Origin: Diphasiastrum complanatum
Taxonomy: Eukaryota; Streptophyta; Lycopodiopsida; Lycopodiales; Lycopodiaceae
Reading direction: 5' to 3'
Assembly: GCA_029204225.1 (NCBI GenBank)
Contig: CM055101.1
Coordinates: 36,819,648 to 36,883,647 of the forward strand
DNA: 64,000 bases
Shown here: piece by piece, positions 1 to 11,841 of the stretch
Layout: every line of letters begins with the position of its first letter
Numbering within the stretch: position 1 is the stretch's first letter
Translations under genes and position numbers: made by a program
The notes under the pieces: generated by a model
Database searches by the model: none
What the model was told of the DNA's origin: nothing
What the model saw: the letters and a program-made list of their open reading frames with translations, nothing else

Positions 1-84
1 GCAGTGTAGCAGTCTTTTATCATTATTAGTTTATACGTGAATGATACATTGCTTTTTAGCAACAATATCAATCTGATAAAAGAG
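1..84 (+). pseudogene. Ty1/copia reverse transcriptase fragment (I/J family)
   Basis: Reading from base 1 in frame, the translation matches the RT catalytic strand of the copia copies at 53.3 kb and 63.8 kb. Those have LYVDDTLLFSNN-like text; here it reads LYVNDTLLFSNN, so the second catalytic position of YVDD is changed (VDD to VND), and an in-frame stop lies near base 7. The match stops abruptly at about base 84, where a tandem duplication begins and then a different copia in the opposite orientation. The piece is too short to have function. It is either the end of a copy lying left of the window or a scrap left by rearrangement. Confidence 0.75.
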
Positions 85-132
85 GCCACCAACCGTGGTT
101 TCTATTTTGCCACCAACCGTGGTTTCTATTTT
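85..132. repeat. 24-bp tandem duplication at an element junction
   Basis: Two perfect head-to-tail copies of a 24-base unit beginning GCCACCAACCGTGG lie between the plus-strand RT scrap and the minus-strand copia K. Position and perfection suggest a recent junction duplication from repair or replication slippage. Confidence 0.9.
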
Positions 133-2411
133 GCAATGGAACCATTAGATTTGATCTTCTTCTTTAGGATTCACGTTTTTGTCGATAACTCTCTTGTGAG
201 TGAGGAAGTCGACCAGTGTCCATGTCCGGTTTGTCAAAAGTGAGTTGTATCGCTTTCCATAACTTCTTCCCACTTCACAACATCCTTGGAGTCAATTGCT
301 TTGGTTAGGGTCTCTGGTTCTTCTGATGAAGTCCAGAAACATTGAGCTTTATACCTCTCAGGAACTGTTCGAGTTTATGAGGATCTACGAACATTTGGTT
401 GACCATAATGTGATGGTGCTTCTTCTTGAAGTTGTCCATATCTACTCAAGCTAGCTTGATCTAATTTGGCGATAGGTTTTGTCGGCTGCTCGGCTTTTGT
501 AGTTGTAGTTGTAGGTTTGATGAAATGACACATCATTTATTGATGATTGTTTGAAATCATAGTATGTATGTTTTGGAAGATAACATCCCTAGAGGAAAAT
601 GCTACATTGGTGGATGGATCATAGACTTTATAAGCCTTATGTTCATCAGGGTAGCCAATGAAAATACATTTATATGCCCTATGATCCAGCTTCTTCCTAA
701 GTTGTTTAGGAACATGAACAAAACATACACAACCAAAGAGTTTTAAATGAGTGACACTAGGCTTGTGTTCATGCCATACTTCATAAGGAGTTTTGTTGTT
801 GACGGCTTTGTTGTTGGATCTGTTCTGCACATAAAAGTTTGTGGTAGTAGCTTCTGTCCAAAACTTCCCAGGTAGACATTTGTGTAGCATGGATCTGGTT
901 GAGTTGAGAAGCGTTCGATTCTTCCGTTCTGCAATTCCATTCTGTTGCGATGAATAGGAACTTGTAAATTGTCTTCGAATTCCATGTCCAGCCAAGTAGT
1001 CAGACATCTCATTACAGAGGTGTTCGCCGCCACCATCAGTTCAGAGAGCTTTCACTTTTGTAGATGTTTTAATGAAAGATCAGGAAAATACAATCCATCA
1101 AATAAGTTATTATAATGCATGTAGCAAAGTGATCTTGTATTCATGTGTCCAGAGCGACTATGCCACAGAATAGCATTAGCGTTTACATTTTCATGAGAAG
1201 TACTAGCTAAAACTACTGAATCACATAATACACGTAGATTTCCGTCTCTAGTACATGTAGTCAGAGTAGTATCTTCATAGAAGATTGTACACTATTCAGA
1301 TGAGAAAGTTACTACGTAGCCCTCATCCGTTATCTTAGAGACTGACAATAGATTCTTAGATAGTTGAGGTACATGAAGAACATTCGAAACATGAATAGAA
1401 AGATCATTTTATAATACAATCTTGATTGTACCTCTGTGGTGCTTGAATCTCTGAGGTAGATTAATTGATCTCTACTATTAGCTATTTACTCAATAAACCA
1501 TTACCAGCAAGAAGTCAAGTGTTGGGTAGCATCGTTGTCTAGATACCAGCTGTGGTAGTCTTCGCTACTACTTTTGTAAGCCATTAACAGGTGCAATGGT
1601 TTGTCTCCATCAGAATCATGCTCCTTGAATTCTGCCGCATTGGAGGAGTCTACCTGCTGTTGTTGTTGCTTTTTTACCTCGTTGTAGATGCAGATGCGAC
1701 ACTCTTTGATGTCTTGATTAGCTCTTTATAGTATCTACCTAAGAGCTTCTTGCCCGATCCACTGTTCTCAGCTTGAGTATGAGGCTTTGCTACTGCTACT
1801 GCTGATTCTTGCCCTTAGAATAGTCTTTCTTCTTGGTGTATAGGGCCAAGGACTTGTCTTTGATGGATAGGCCACTGGTCTTTCTCCGCATTTCTTCTAA
1901 AAGAAGATGATTGATCACCTTTTGAAGAGTGAGGTCGCATTGTGTGGAGATCGTAGGATTCTAGTAAAGGAGAAAGCAAGGTGATAATAGTATCATCATC
2001 TTGAATAGCACATCCTACAGCTGATAGTTGATCTAACAAAAGTTTGAAGCTGTTGATGTGAGAAGTGATGGCTGTAGAATCAAACATACTAAGTGTGAAG
2101 AACTTCTTTCTAAAGTGCAACCTACTAGTTACATCTTGAGTCTCATATAGATTTGATAATAAATCAAGTGCTTTCTTAGAGGATTTGCATGTGGTAATGT
2201 GGGATATTTGGGAGTCGTCCAGATTGAGCATGATCGATGCTAAGGCCTTCTGATCTTTGATCTTCCATGCCTTCACAGATAGTTGATCATGATATTATAG
2301 TTTCAGGTCAGAGCCTTCTACAGCGTCCCAAAGGTCTCTATTTATCAGCATCATCCGGAGTTATAACTTCCAGATGTAGAAGTTAGAACCATTGAACTTG
2401 TCCATGATCAT
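133..2411 (-). pseudogene. Decayed Ty1/copia gag-pol (element K)
   Basis: Read on the minus strand from about 2411, the order is copia: gag of the UBN2 type (about 2411-1815; LASIMLNLDDSQ, then YETQDVTSRLHFRKKFF), a degraded protease (about 1540; YLDNDATQHLTS where a D-S/T-G-A-T core is expected), integrase core and C-terminal part (about 1065-540; TDGGGEH, then QQNGIAERKNRT, then FGCVCFVHVPKQ), and the first part of RT (about 330-133; LTNRTWTLVDF). RT then ends at the 24-bp duplication, so the catalytic part and RNase H are missing. Several stops and frameshifts break it. It is the same family as H at 44.2 and 50 kb. It cannot encode a working polyprotein. Confidence 0.85.
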
Positions 2412-2502
2412 AGCTTTGTTGGATGAAGAAGATGAGGAGTTACCAGTACATACTGACAGTAATACATATAGAATAGAGTAATCTCTCGTTTTATAGAGCG
2501 TT

Positions 2503-2514
2503 GCTCTGATACCA
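2503..2514 (-). other. Primer-binding site of element K
   Basis: The minus strand reads TGGTATCAGAGC, complementary to the 3' end of plant initiator tRNA-Met, three bases inside the LTR edge. Confidence 0.85.
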
Positions 2515-2517
2515 CTT

Positions 2518-2956
2518 TGTGGGGGGAGCGGTAGGACATGAATGGTAAAGAGAGCAAGAAGTATTTTCGGAACAGCTCTCCCGTTGTTATGGGCTGCTTA
2601 AAGCAAAAACAAACTGAACGAATGTAAATGCAAAATGTAATCACAACTCAAGCATTCCTACTAACACATGATCTTAAAAATTAGTTCATACTCAAACGGA
2701 TGAATAAGTACAGTCCACTGAAGAGATTTGAGATGGTGTGTGGTATTACTATAAATGTATTTTTGATAAGAAATTCAGATCAGAATATCAAAGTGATAAA
2801 GCAAAATGATAATGCAAGTTCCTCAAGCATCAAAGACAGTCGTTGTCTAATCAGAAATTGAGTACCTACTGTTCAATTTGTAAAAAGTTTTGAGCTGATA
2901 AGACATTGATATATTTAATCTTTTTATTGTTAGAGTGTTGGTTTACTTGATCAAGA

Positions 2957-2958
<2 letters not shown>
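2518..2958 (-). repeat. 5' LTR of element K (partial boundary)
   Basis: On the minus strand this stretch ends in CCCCCCACA just before the primer-binding site. Read on the minus strand it aligns with the plus-strand block at 31.5-32.25 kb, including a shared run TCTTCAGTGGACTGTACT and the text AATTTTTAAGATC. The upstream limit is uncertain because a poly(T) run begins at 2959. Confidence 0.7.

Positions 2959-2989
<31 letters not shown>
2959..2989. repeat. Poly(T)31 run
   Basis: An uninterrupted run of 31 T, at the boundary between the K LTR and a gypsy leader fragment. It could be a homopolymer microsatellite or an old poly(A) on the minus strand; no target duplication was seen to decide. 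Confidence 0.85.
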
Positions 2990-3094
2990 CTTCTAAAAAA
3001 TCAGTTTTTGATATCATCATCAAGAGATCAAATTTTTACATATCAGGTCAGAAGATAGGAATGATTTTGAAAAATCTAGATCCAATCTCATCTG
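2990..3094 (+). mobile_element. Gypsy leader fragment, left of the A1 insertion
   Basis: This matches the leader of gypsy element B read on its own strand (about 28340-28215), including TTTGAAAAA-CTAGATYCAATCTC. The match resumes after copia A1 at 9071, so A1 interrupted this plus-strand gypsy copy. Its last five bases ATCTG are the A1 target duplication. Confidence 0.75.
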
Positions 3095-3710
3095 TGTCAA
3101 AATATTGAAAAATCTATCTAATGTTGTGAGTATGGGTCCTAAAAATGCCAAAGATGAATTGAGCTCTTTTGGCTTAGTAAAGGCCCTTTTAAAAATAAAA
3201 TATTCAAGGTAGGTAGAAGTAGAAACTCGAGCTACCATAGGAATTGCCATTTGTACTTTACATGCCACATTTAATGCATGAAAAGACTATGTGGCACAAT
3301 TAGACATAGTGAGGTGGCTTGGATAAGTCTAGATAGCTTGAGAGGTGGATCCACAACTCCAATTCAACTCAAAGTAGGAGAAGAGTCCATGGATCTATAT
3401 AAATGTGATGTACTCTCATTGAGAATATGATGAAATTTGTGTGTAATGCAAATTTGGAGACAAGCTCTTTGTGCACTCTCTCTCTCTCTCCACAAGTTTT
3501 GTACTTTCTATTTTCTCTCTCTAGCCGAGTAGAGGCATTTATGATGCTTTGTCTTATGTTTTGTTGACAGATCTTGCTTGTAACACAATAATATTGCTTG
3601 TATGATCAGCTTTCCTGTTGACAACCAATGCTAGTCTGATCTTTATGGTGTTATTGTGCTTAGGAGATCAAAATACATGTGTAGGGCGTCCCACACGTGT
3701 GAATTCAGCA
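3095..3710 (+). repeat. 5' LTR of A1
   Basis: 616 bp, from TGTCAAAATATTG to GAATTCAGCA. A TATA-like TATATAAAT lies at 3396-3404, followed about 75 bases later by a CT run (3475-3490). CACACGTGTG lies at 3692-3701 near the LTR end. Confidence 0.95.
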
Positions 3711-3722
3711 TGGTATCAAAGC
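3711..3722 (+). other. Primer-binding site of A1
   Basis: TGGTATCAAAGC directly abuts the LTR. It has one mismatch (G to A at the ninth base) to the usual initiator tRNA-Met complement TGGTATCAGAGC. Confidence 0.85.
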
Positions 3723-4466
3723 CTACCTAAGTTCTACAGGCAAATCTAATCAAAAAGTTTGCAGATCTGATCAGATTTCAAGCTAGGAATTGTCTAGATT
3801 CTACCTTCTAGCTAGTTTGCAGTTTTCTTGTGATTCTGAGCTACAAACCACATTGAATGGGCCAGATCAGGTACTATACAAAATTTTAGGTGCTGGCACG
3901 TGTGAAATCCGCCCATTTTTAGATTGGTGGTTCTCTCTCACCTCAGATCCAGTTTTCAAGCAAATTAGCCCACTAGAAAGCTAGAAATGTGTGAAATCTG
4001 ATGCAATTTGAATCATGACAGTTGGATAAGCCAATAAAAAATTATAAGCTTTTGAAGAGTAGTAGATAGGCCGCCTAGACCTGTGGTAAATTGTGTGTAC
4101 ATGTCATTTATTGCTTGAATGATCACAAAAATCATCCAGAAGCTACACAATCTCATCTATATGTGATTTAGACAAGACTTATAGGTTCAAGGCAAATTGT
4201 TTCATACAAATAGATTGTATTTGAGTCAATTTGACATTTTTGGAATATTTCACACGTGTGAAATTCAAAGAACCATAACTTTTGCCATACTTCATCTTTT
4301 TTGATGATTCAAATCTTGTTTTAGAGAGATTGTCAAGATAGTGAAATCTATCTCACAGTTTTTTGCTAAGTCTTACATAGAATTTGGTTCTGTACCCTTG
4401 ATTGGTTCCCATAGTGAGAAGAAAAGCAATTCTTTCATCCATTTTTTTTTATTTTCATCATTCTTT

Positions 4467-7400
4467 ATGACTTCAATGGGTGTCTTTCTATTAGAAGCAA
4501 GTGAAAGATTGTCAACCTCCAATTACTCAATTTCGAAGGTTAGAATGGAATCTGTCTTAATACTACAAGATGTGATGGATATTATACTTGGCATTGAAGA
4601 AGAACTACAAATTCCTCAAGAAATTCCAAAGTACAAAAAGAGAGCCAGGATGGCTCTACATTATATTAAGACGAATGTCTCAAATGACATCTTAAGAGAA
4701 ATTGGTGCTTATACTAATGCCAAAGATGCTTGGGATACTCTCAAGTCTATCTATGAGGCAAAAAATACTTCTAGACTTCTAACACTAAGAAACCAAATTT
4801 TTCAAAGTGTACAGAGAAGTGATGAATGTGCTTCAGCTTATGTAATGAGAGTTAAAGACCTCCATAGAGAATTGTCATGCATAGGGGACTCCATCAACCA
4901 AAATGAACTTGTTCAAGTCATACTTAATGGGGTAAAGGAGGAATATGACAACCTTGTTCAGAGTTATGCCATTAAGGAGGAGCTACCAAGTTTGGAAGCA
5001 CTCCAAAGTGTGCTCATTTCTGAAGAATCAAGACAAGAGTATAAACTCTTGAAAATGGAGAGACTGTCTCTCGACATTGATGGTAAAGCTCTCTTTACCA
5101 AAGACAAGCACAAGACAAGAAGTAAGAATCAACACCAATTCTCTTCAAGCAAGAACAATCTTATTTCCAAGGAGAAAGGAGATGAGGATGAGTCCTCTCA
5201 AGCTTCCACATCCAAGAAGAAGAAGAAAAACATCAAGTGTTTCTTTTATGGCAAGAAGGGGCATTATACCACCAATTGCTTCAAGAAGAAGAGTCAATTC
5301 AAGCAAGCCAACATTTCTAATGAAGAGAAGGAAGATGCTCATGCAAGTGATGAAGAGAGATCTCTTATGGTCTCGAGTTTTTCTTCATCACCTTTCAAGA
5401 ACGATGATTCGTGGTATATTGACAGTGGAGCTTCCTCACGTATGTGTAGCTCCAAGTATTCTTTTTCATCCATGTCACCTTATGAAGGAGCCAAGAAGTC
5501 CATCTACACAACAAATGATCATGAGTGTGCTATTGAAGGCATAGGGACCATTCCCTTAAAGCTTTCTTCATCAAAAGTTCTTTCTCTGTCTAATGTACTT
5601 TTTGTTCCCAAGCTAACAAAAAATCTTATTAGTGTTGGGAAATTATTTGATAGTGGACTAGATGTGAATTTCAATGTTGATACATGTACAATCAAGAAGC
5701 ATGATGAAATCCTTGCATTTGGGTCTAGATATGGTGGAATCTACAAGTTGATCACAAAGAGTATGCTAACTCTTGTAATAGTGCTTTTGCTACTCATATG
5801 TCTTTGGAAGAACTATGGCATAGAAGGTTGGGTCATCCTAACTATAATTCTATGGCGTCCATGGTCAAAAAAGCCAAAGCTATTGGCTTGCCTAATCTTA
5901 TCTCCAAGAATTTCAAGCCATGTGAGGCTTGTGCCATATCGAAGTCTCATAAGAAGCCTTTTTCAAAGTCATCTATCAAGACTACACATCCATTGGAGCT
6001 CATACACTCGGATGTGCACTTCTCATCTTCAAAGAGCAAGGGTGGTGCTACTTGCTTTGTAACTTTCATTGATGATTTCACTAGATTTACTTGGGTATAT
6101 CCTACCTTCAAAATCTATGGTGTTTGACTATTTCCTAAAGTTCAAAGCTCTAGTTGAAAAGCAATTTTCTTCCAAAATCAAATTTCTTAGAAGTGATGAG
6201 GTGGTGAGTACACTTCCGATAAATTTCATGATTATTGTGAGCTTGAAGGCATTAAAAGGGAGTTTTCATGTGCATATATACCATCTCAAAATGGGGCGTC
6301 TGAAAGAAAGAATAGAACATTGTGTGAATGTGCCAAAACCATCAGAATTGAGGCATCTTTGCCAAAAGACTTTTGGGGTGAGGCTATCAATTGTTCAAAA
6401 TATCTTTGCAATAGACTCCCTCATGTTGCACTTGGAGGAAAGTCACCATATGAAGCACTCTATTTGAAGAAACCTAAGGTTGAACACCTCGGAGTATTTG
6501 GATGCATATGCTTTGTCCATATTCCCTTGGAAACAAGAAAGAAGGATGATCCTTGTGCAAGCAAAGGAGTAATGGTTGGTATTCATCCAACAAGAAAGCC
6601 TATCGAATCTACATGCTCTCTGCCTCTAAAGTAATTGATAGTAGAGATGTAGTTTTTCATGAAGAAGAAAAGTCCAATCTTGGAAGGGCCGAGATCAAGC
6701 AACCTCAAAATCTATCACCTGTTGTTATTGAAGACAATCAACATATGGAGGAGTCAAGATTTGAAGATGGAAGTCCTCGGATTTTCACTCCTAGAAGATC
6801 CATGAGGGAGAGATCCGAGCCCAAGAGGCTCATTTATGATGACAAAGAAAAACAAGTGGATCTTGATTCCACTTATACTTATTTTGTTTCTCATGAGGAG
6901 CCCAAAGATGTTCAAGAAACCCTCAATACCAAGGAGTGGTATGAGGCCATGAAGATTGAATATGATGCCTTGATTACCAACCACACATGGGAGCTAGTGG
7001 ATCCACCACCTTACATGCATATCATTGGATGCAAGTGGGTGTTCAAGATCAAGTACAATCATGATGGCTCCATCAACAAGTACAAGGCAAGATTTTGTGC
7101 TAAAGGCTTTGCACAAATATATGGCCTTGACTATGAAGAAACCTTTGCTCATGTAGCAAAGATGGTGACAATAAGAATCATAATATCTCTTGCCTTATTT
7201 TTTAAGTGGAAACTGTTTCAACTTGATGTCTCCAACACTTTTTTGAATGGCTATCTTGAGGAGGAGATATACATGGAATAGCCTCAAGGATTTATCAAGG
7301 ATAAATCTAAGGTGTGTTTGCTATTTAGAAGTCTTTATGGCTTAAAGCAAGCACCTAGATCATGGTATTCAAGACTCAACAACTTTCTACTTTCATTAGG

Positions 7401-8438
7401 ATTTGTGCTTAGTGACTATGATCCTTCTATGTACTTAAAATTTGATAGTAGTAATATTGTCATTCTCCTAATCTATGTAGATTACATTATTCTTAGTGGA
7501 AGTTGTTTCATTCTAGTTCAAGAAACCAAAGATGCATTAGGAAAAGAATTTAAAATGCAAGATCTAGGAGAGATCCATTACATTTTGGGCCTTGAGATTG
7601 ATTTTCATGAAGAGTATGCTTTTATTTGGCAATCTAGATATGTCTTTTCTATGTTGAGAAATTCAATATGCAAAATTGTAAAGACATAGATACTCCCATG
7701 GAGCAACATGTAAAAGATCCTATTAAAGGTGATGAAAGATCCTTCGAGGACATCACACTTTATAGGAGTCTTATAGGCTCTTTAATTTGGCTTACTATCA
7801 CTAGACCCGATTTGAGCTATTGTGTGCACAAATTGAGTCAATTTATGCAAGATCCCAAGATCCAACATTGGAAGATGGCCAAGAGAGTTCTAAGATATGT
7901 ATCTTCTACTCAAGATTATGGTTTATTATACAAGAATGAAGATCTAACCATTGTTGGCTATTCAGATTTCGATTTTGCAAGTGATAAAATGGATCGAAAG
8001 TCCATTAATGCATATACTATCTTTCTTGGAGGCAATCTTGTGTCTTGGCTTTTAAAGAAGCAAGATACCATATCTCTATCATCTTGTGAGGCCGAGTACA
8101 AAGCACTCACTACAACAACTAAAGAGGTGCTTTGGATCAAGAGGTTAATCATAGAGCTAAATTGCATCAAAGAGGATGATCTTCCCTTGATCAAATGTGA
8201 CAACATATCAGCACAAGCTCTTGCAAACAATCCTATTTTTCATGCAAGAAGCAAGCATATAGAAGTGGCACATCATTTTGTAAGGGAAAAGCTCATTGGA
8301 GGTGAAATCAACTTAGAACATGTCGACACATCTTCGTGTATTGCTGATCTTCTCAGAAAGCCACTTTGCAAAAGTGCCTTCTCAAAGCATAGGTCTAATC
8401 TTGGTCTTATCTCAAGATCAATGCTTGATCCACATTAG
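4467..8438 (+). pseudogene. A1 gag-pol polyprotein, frameshifted
   Basis: The start at 4467 is chosen because MTSMGVFLLEASERL aligns with the start of intact D; the frame is open further upstream but that part has no counterpart. Order: gag; zinc knuckle CFFYGKKGHYTTNC (second Cys lost to Tyr) near 5240; protease WYIDSGASSRMC near 5412; integrase zinc region and core (HRRLGH, HSDVH, FIDDF) near 5815-6110; integrase end to RT linker 6320-6900; RT 6930-7660 with the catalytic strand reading YVDY instead of YVDD near 7474; RNase H 7668-8438. Frameshifts fall near 5790, 6110, 6350, 6600 and 7670. A TAG at 7279-7281 replaces the Gln of MEQPQGF. The polyprotein cannot be made whole. Confidence 0.9.
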
Positions 8439-8456
8439 ATACATTTTTAGGAGGAG

Positions 8457-9070
8457 TGTCAAGATATTGAAAAATATATCTAATGTTGTGAGTATGGGTC
8501 CTAAAAATGCCAAAGATGAATTGAGCTCTTTTGGCTTAGTAAAGACCCATCTTAGAATAAAATATTCAAGGTAGGTAGAAGTAGAAACTCAAGCTACCAT
8601 AGGAATTGCCATTTGTACTTTACATGCCACATTTAATGCATGAAAAGACTATGTGGCACAATTAGACATAGTGAGGTAGTTTGGATAAGTCTAGATAGCT
8701 TGAGAGGTGGATCCACAACTCCAATTCAACTCAAAGTAGGAGAAGAGTCCATGGATCTATATATATGTGATGTACTCTCATTGAGAATATGATGAAATTT
8801 GTGTGTAATGCAAATTTGGAGACAAGCTCTTTGTGCCCTCTCTCTCTCTCCACGAGTTTTGTACTTTCTATTTTCTCTCTCTAGCCGAGTAGAGACATTT
8901 ATGATGCTTTGTCTTATGTTTTGTTGACAGATCTTGCTTGTAACACAATAATATTGCTTGTATGATCAGCTTTCCTATTGACAACCAATGCTAGTTTGAT
9001 CTTTATGGTGTTATTGTGCTTAGGATATCAAAATACATGTGTAGGGCATCCCACACGTGTGAATTCAACA
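8457..9070 (+). repeat. 3' LTR of A1
   Basis: 614 bp from TGTCAAGATATTG to GAATTCAACA, preceded by the purine tract AGGAGGAG and followed by target duplication ATCTG (9071-9075). CACACGTGTG lies at 9052-9061. Confidence 0.95.
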
Positions 9071-9782
9071 ATCTGCACGATTATACTTTCCAAATTTACC
9101 ATCTTTTCTAAAGAAATTTTTAAAAGATGACAAAATCAGATTCAGAATCAAAGGTTCAGGAGCCCCAACCTCGTCCTATCATCAAACGAAATACCTCATT
9201 TAGAGTTGATGAACTATAATGGATCACATATCCAGTCAGATTTCTTAATAGCTTTACTAGATCTTGTGAAGTCTACGGTGAAGTGAACCTAGAAGATAAA
9301 CTTAAACTTTTTCCTATGTCCTTAATTGGTGTTGTGCAAGATTGGTTTTATAATCAAGATTTGACAGTTGTGAAGTAGTTAAAACTGGACTGGTTACAAG
9401 ATTTAAATCCAAGAAGTTCTTAAAAGATCCATTTTTTTATTAGGTAAAATCAAAATGGAAAAGAATAAAATGGTGTGTGATTATATTCAACATATCAAGC
9501 ATCTTCGATCTGAATGTGAACTTGATTTTTAAAATGATGAGAGTCTGATTATGTGGTTTTTGGTTAGATTACCAAAACGTGTCAAACGTGAGCTCAAACG
9601 TCATGAACAGTATTTGACATTACAACAGATAATGGCTGAAGCTATATGCAAAGAAGATGAAAATTTAGATGATGAGCTGCATGTTGGAATGCTGCCATAC
9701 ACCGTAGGACAAACGACCACAACTTCGACAATGATTGCATCTACCCATATCAATGCGACAACCAAACTGATCATGGACAAAG

Positions 9783-9789
<7 letters not shown>
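9071..9789 (+). pseudogene. Gypsy gag fragment, B family, right of A1
   Basis: This continues the leader interrupted at 3094, then a gag frame from ATG at 9127. The translation matches B gag (27.5-28.2 kb, opposite strand): QDWFYNQ, then IKHLRSECE-like text, then LRLPKRVKRELK, then DDELHVGMLPYTVGQTT. Gag of this type binds genomic RNA and forms the particle shell. Several stops (after VDEL, after VVK) and a frameshift kill it. It ends at 9782 where the LTR of element L begins, with possible target duplication CAAAG. Confidence 0.8.
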
Positions 9790-10523
<734 letters not shown>

Positions 10524-11192
10524 CTCCCTCTTCAACTAGCTTTAGCATAGTTTTGACCGTAGAACTTTGATCCAACTTTAGAATGATTTACATCCTAAGT
10601 ATAGACCTCCTTTCTAATGTTCTAAAGGTTTTCATAATTGATACAGAGAATAGTGTCCAAATTGGATGCTTCACTATTTCTTACATCCATTTCACAGATC
10701 AAGATATAACTAGAACTTGAAGAACTAAATAGAATGTGAATGAAATGATTTCTTCATGTTTCAAACTTTGAACTCTCTGAAAAATTATAGCAACCAAACA
10801 ATAAATGTGAGTAATGACCATTTGCTTGCTTGTCTCCTCAACTTTGTCCTTTCTTGTTATGTCTCCACCATAAAACTCCATGAATGAGCCTCCATTGCCA
10901 TCTTGCTACAATATATCATCAACACTTGATGAATTGGCCATATATGAGTGGCATAATGAACCTCCAATAGCTTCATTTCCATCAACAAAACCATCCAAGA
11001 ATGCTAGTACAACTCCAACAATAAGATATTGCAAGACAATGTAGCTAGTTTTACCATATCTTGAGAATTTGCACACATCCACATCCACATGAAATTGCTC
11101 AAACATGAGATAGAAGAAGTAAAGTAAACTTGAAAAACACTTGCTTGTTGTTCTTTTGACCTTACTTGAGTCTTCAAACACTTACAAAAATA
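10524..11192 (-). mobile_element. Internal region of element L, no recognisable pol
   Basis: Next to the purine tract of the L LTR lies about 670 bases without any gag-pol match. On the minus strand a short frame (11181-10906) is Phe/Leu/Val-rich and matches no family I know. Its position just inside an E-like LTR suggests a non-autonomous element, as with G. The 5' part of L was lost or replaced at about 11.19 kb where the M coding remnant begins. Confidence 0.45.
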
Positions 11193-11195
11193 GAT

Positions 11196-11317
11196 CCATA
11201 CCATCTTTGTTAATGGAACTTCCTTTGATGCTTGTATGCCGCAACCTCAGTGGGGACGTGCTATGATGTTGGAAAATGCGCGTGCTTTCGAGAGATATAT
11301 TGCGGCACCAACTTACA
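11196..11317 (+). pseudogene. Unidentified coding remnant M, left half
   Basis: An open frame runs from just after a TAG near 11195 to the chromovirus C insertion: FVNGTSFDACMPQPQWG, then AFERYIAAPTYM at the junction. Removing C (and its 5-base duplication TTACA) the frame continues at 24599 as HVNPTYYSIRHKEVF before a stop. I do not recognise the family. Codon-like sense over both halves indicates a once-coding sequence, perhaps part of a gypsy element since an LTR-like block follows at 25168. Confidence 0.5.
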
Positions 11318-11816
11318 TGTTAGAATTCCCATGTCATGCTAAAGCACAAACATTACCACCCAACCTTAGAGGTACTGCCACCTCACCCTCGTGCACTGGA
11401 GCTACAAACCACCATCAAGCAAGATCGGATCTCAAGTAAGCCATGGTGTCCCATACCACCATGCCTTACCCTCGACCCTCACCTACCTACATCTTGAGGC
11501 CTAGATACTCGTCCTGACCTGACCACTAGTGGAAGACCTCTTCATTCTCCAGGATAGAATGAATACCCAGCTCATGGAGATCCACCTCTATATACATAGT
11601 CCACGTGGGTCATCTCCCTCCATAGGAGTCACGCATGACTAACGACACGCGACAGTTGTGCACGTTGATGCGGGTCCATAACAACGAGTCACCGCGTGCC
11701 AATGAGACATTGACATGTGGCACCCAAAAGACCTATAGCTCCAGATCAGCGTTTCATCCCAGAACTGAGACCGTCACCTCAAGTTTCCTGTTGTGTACCC
11801 TTATGGGTACGTAATA
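11318..11816 (-). repeat. 3' LTR of chromovirus C
   Basis: 499 bp, plus-strand edges TGTTAGAATTCCC and GGTACGTAATA. It matches the split 5' LTR at 17904-18272 plus 24437-24593. The minus-strand 5' edge no longer reads TG, apparently through a point change. Confidence 0.9.
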
Positions 11817-11841
11817 TCCCCCCCCCCCTTTAAGAGTCTCA

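Larger units (their letters stand above)
3095..9070 (+). mobile_element. Ty1/copia element A1, full length but decayed
   Basis: A complete copia structure: 5' LTR 3095-3710, primer-binding site 3711-3722, leader to 4466, gag-pol 4467-8438, purine tract AGGAGGAG, and 3' LTR 8457-9070. The five bases ATCTG flank both ends (3090-3094 and 9071-9075), a perfect target duplication inside a gypsy leader. The two LTRs differ at roughly 3 percent of sites by eye, so this is an older insertion than D or E. The reading frame is broken by frameshifts and stops. The 744-base leader holds no gene but carries one perfect TTTCACACGTGTGAAA palindrome (4248-4263). Confidence 0.95.

Noticed and set aside
2959-2989. 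Poly(T) as the tail of a LINE or SINE insertion
   Set aside because: No flanking duplication or LINE sequence next to it; kept only as a homopolymer run.
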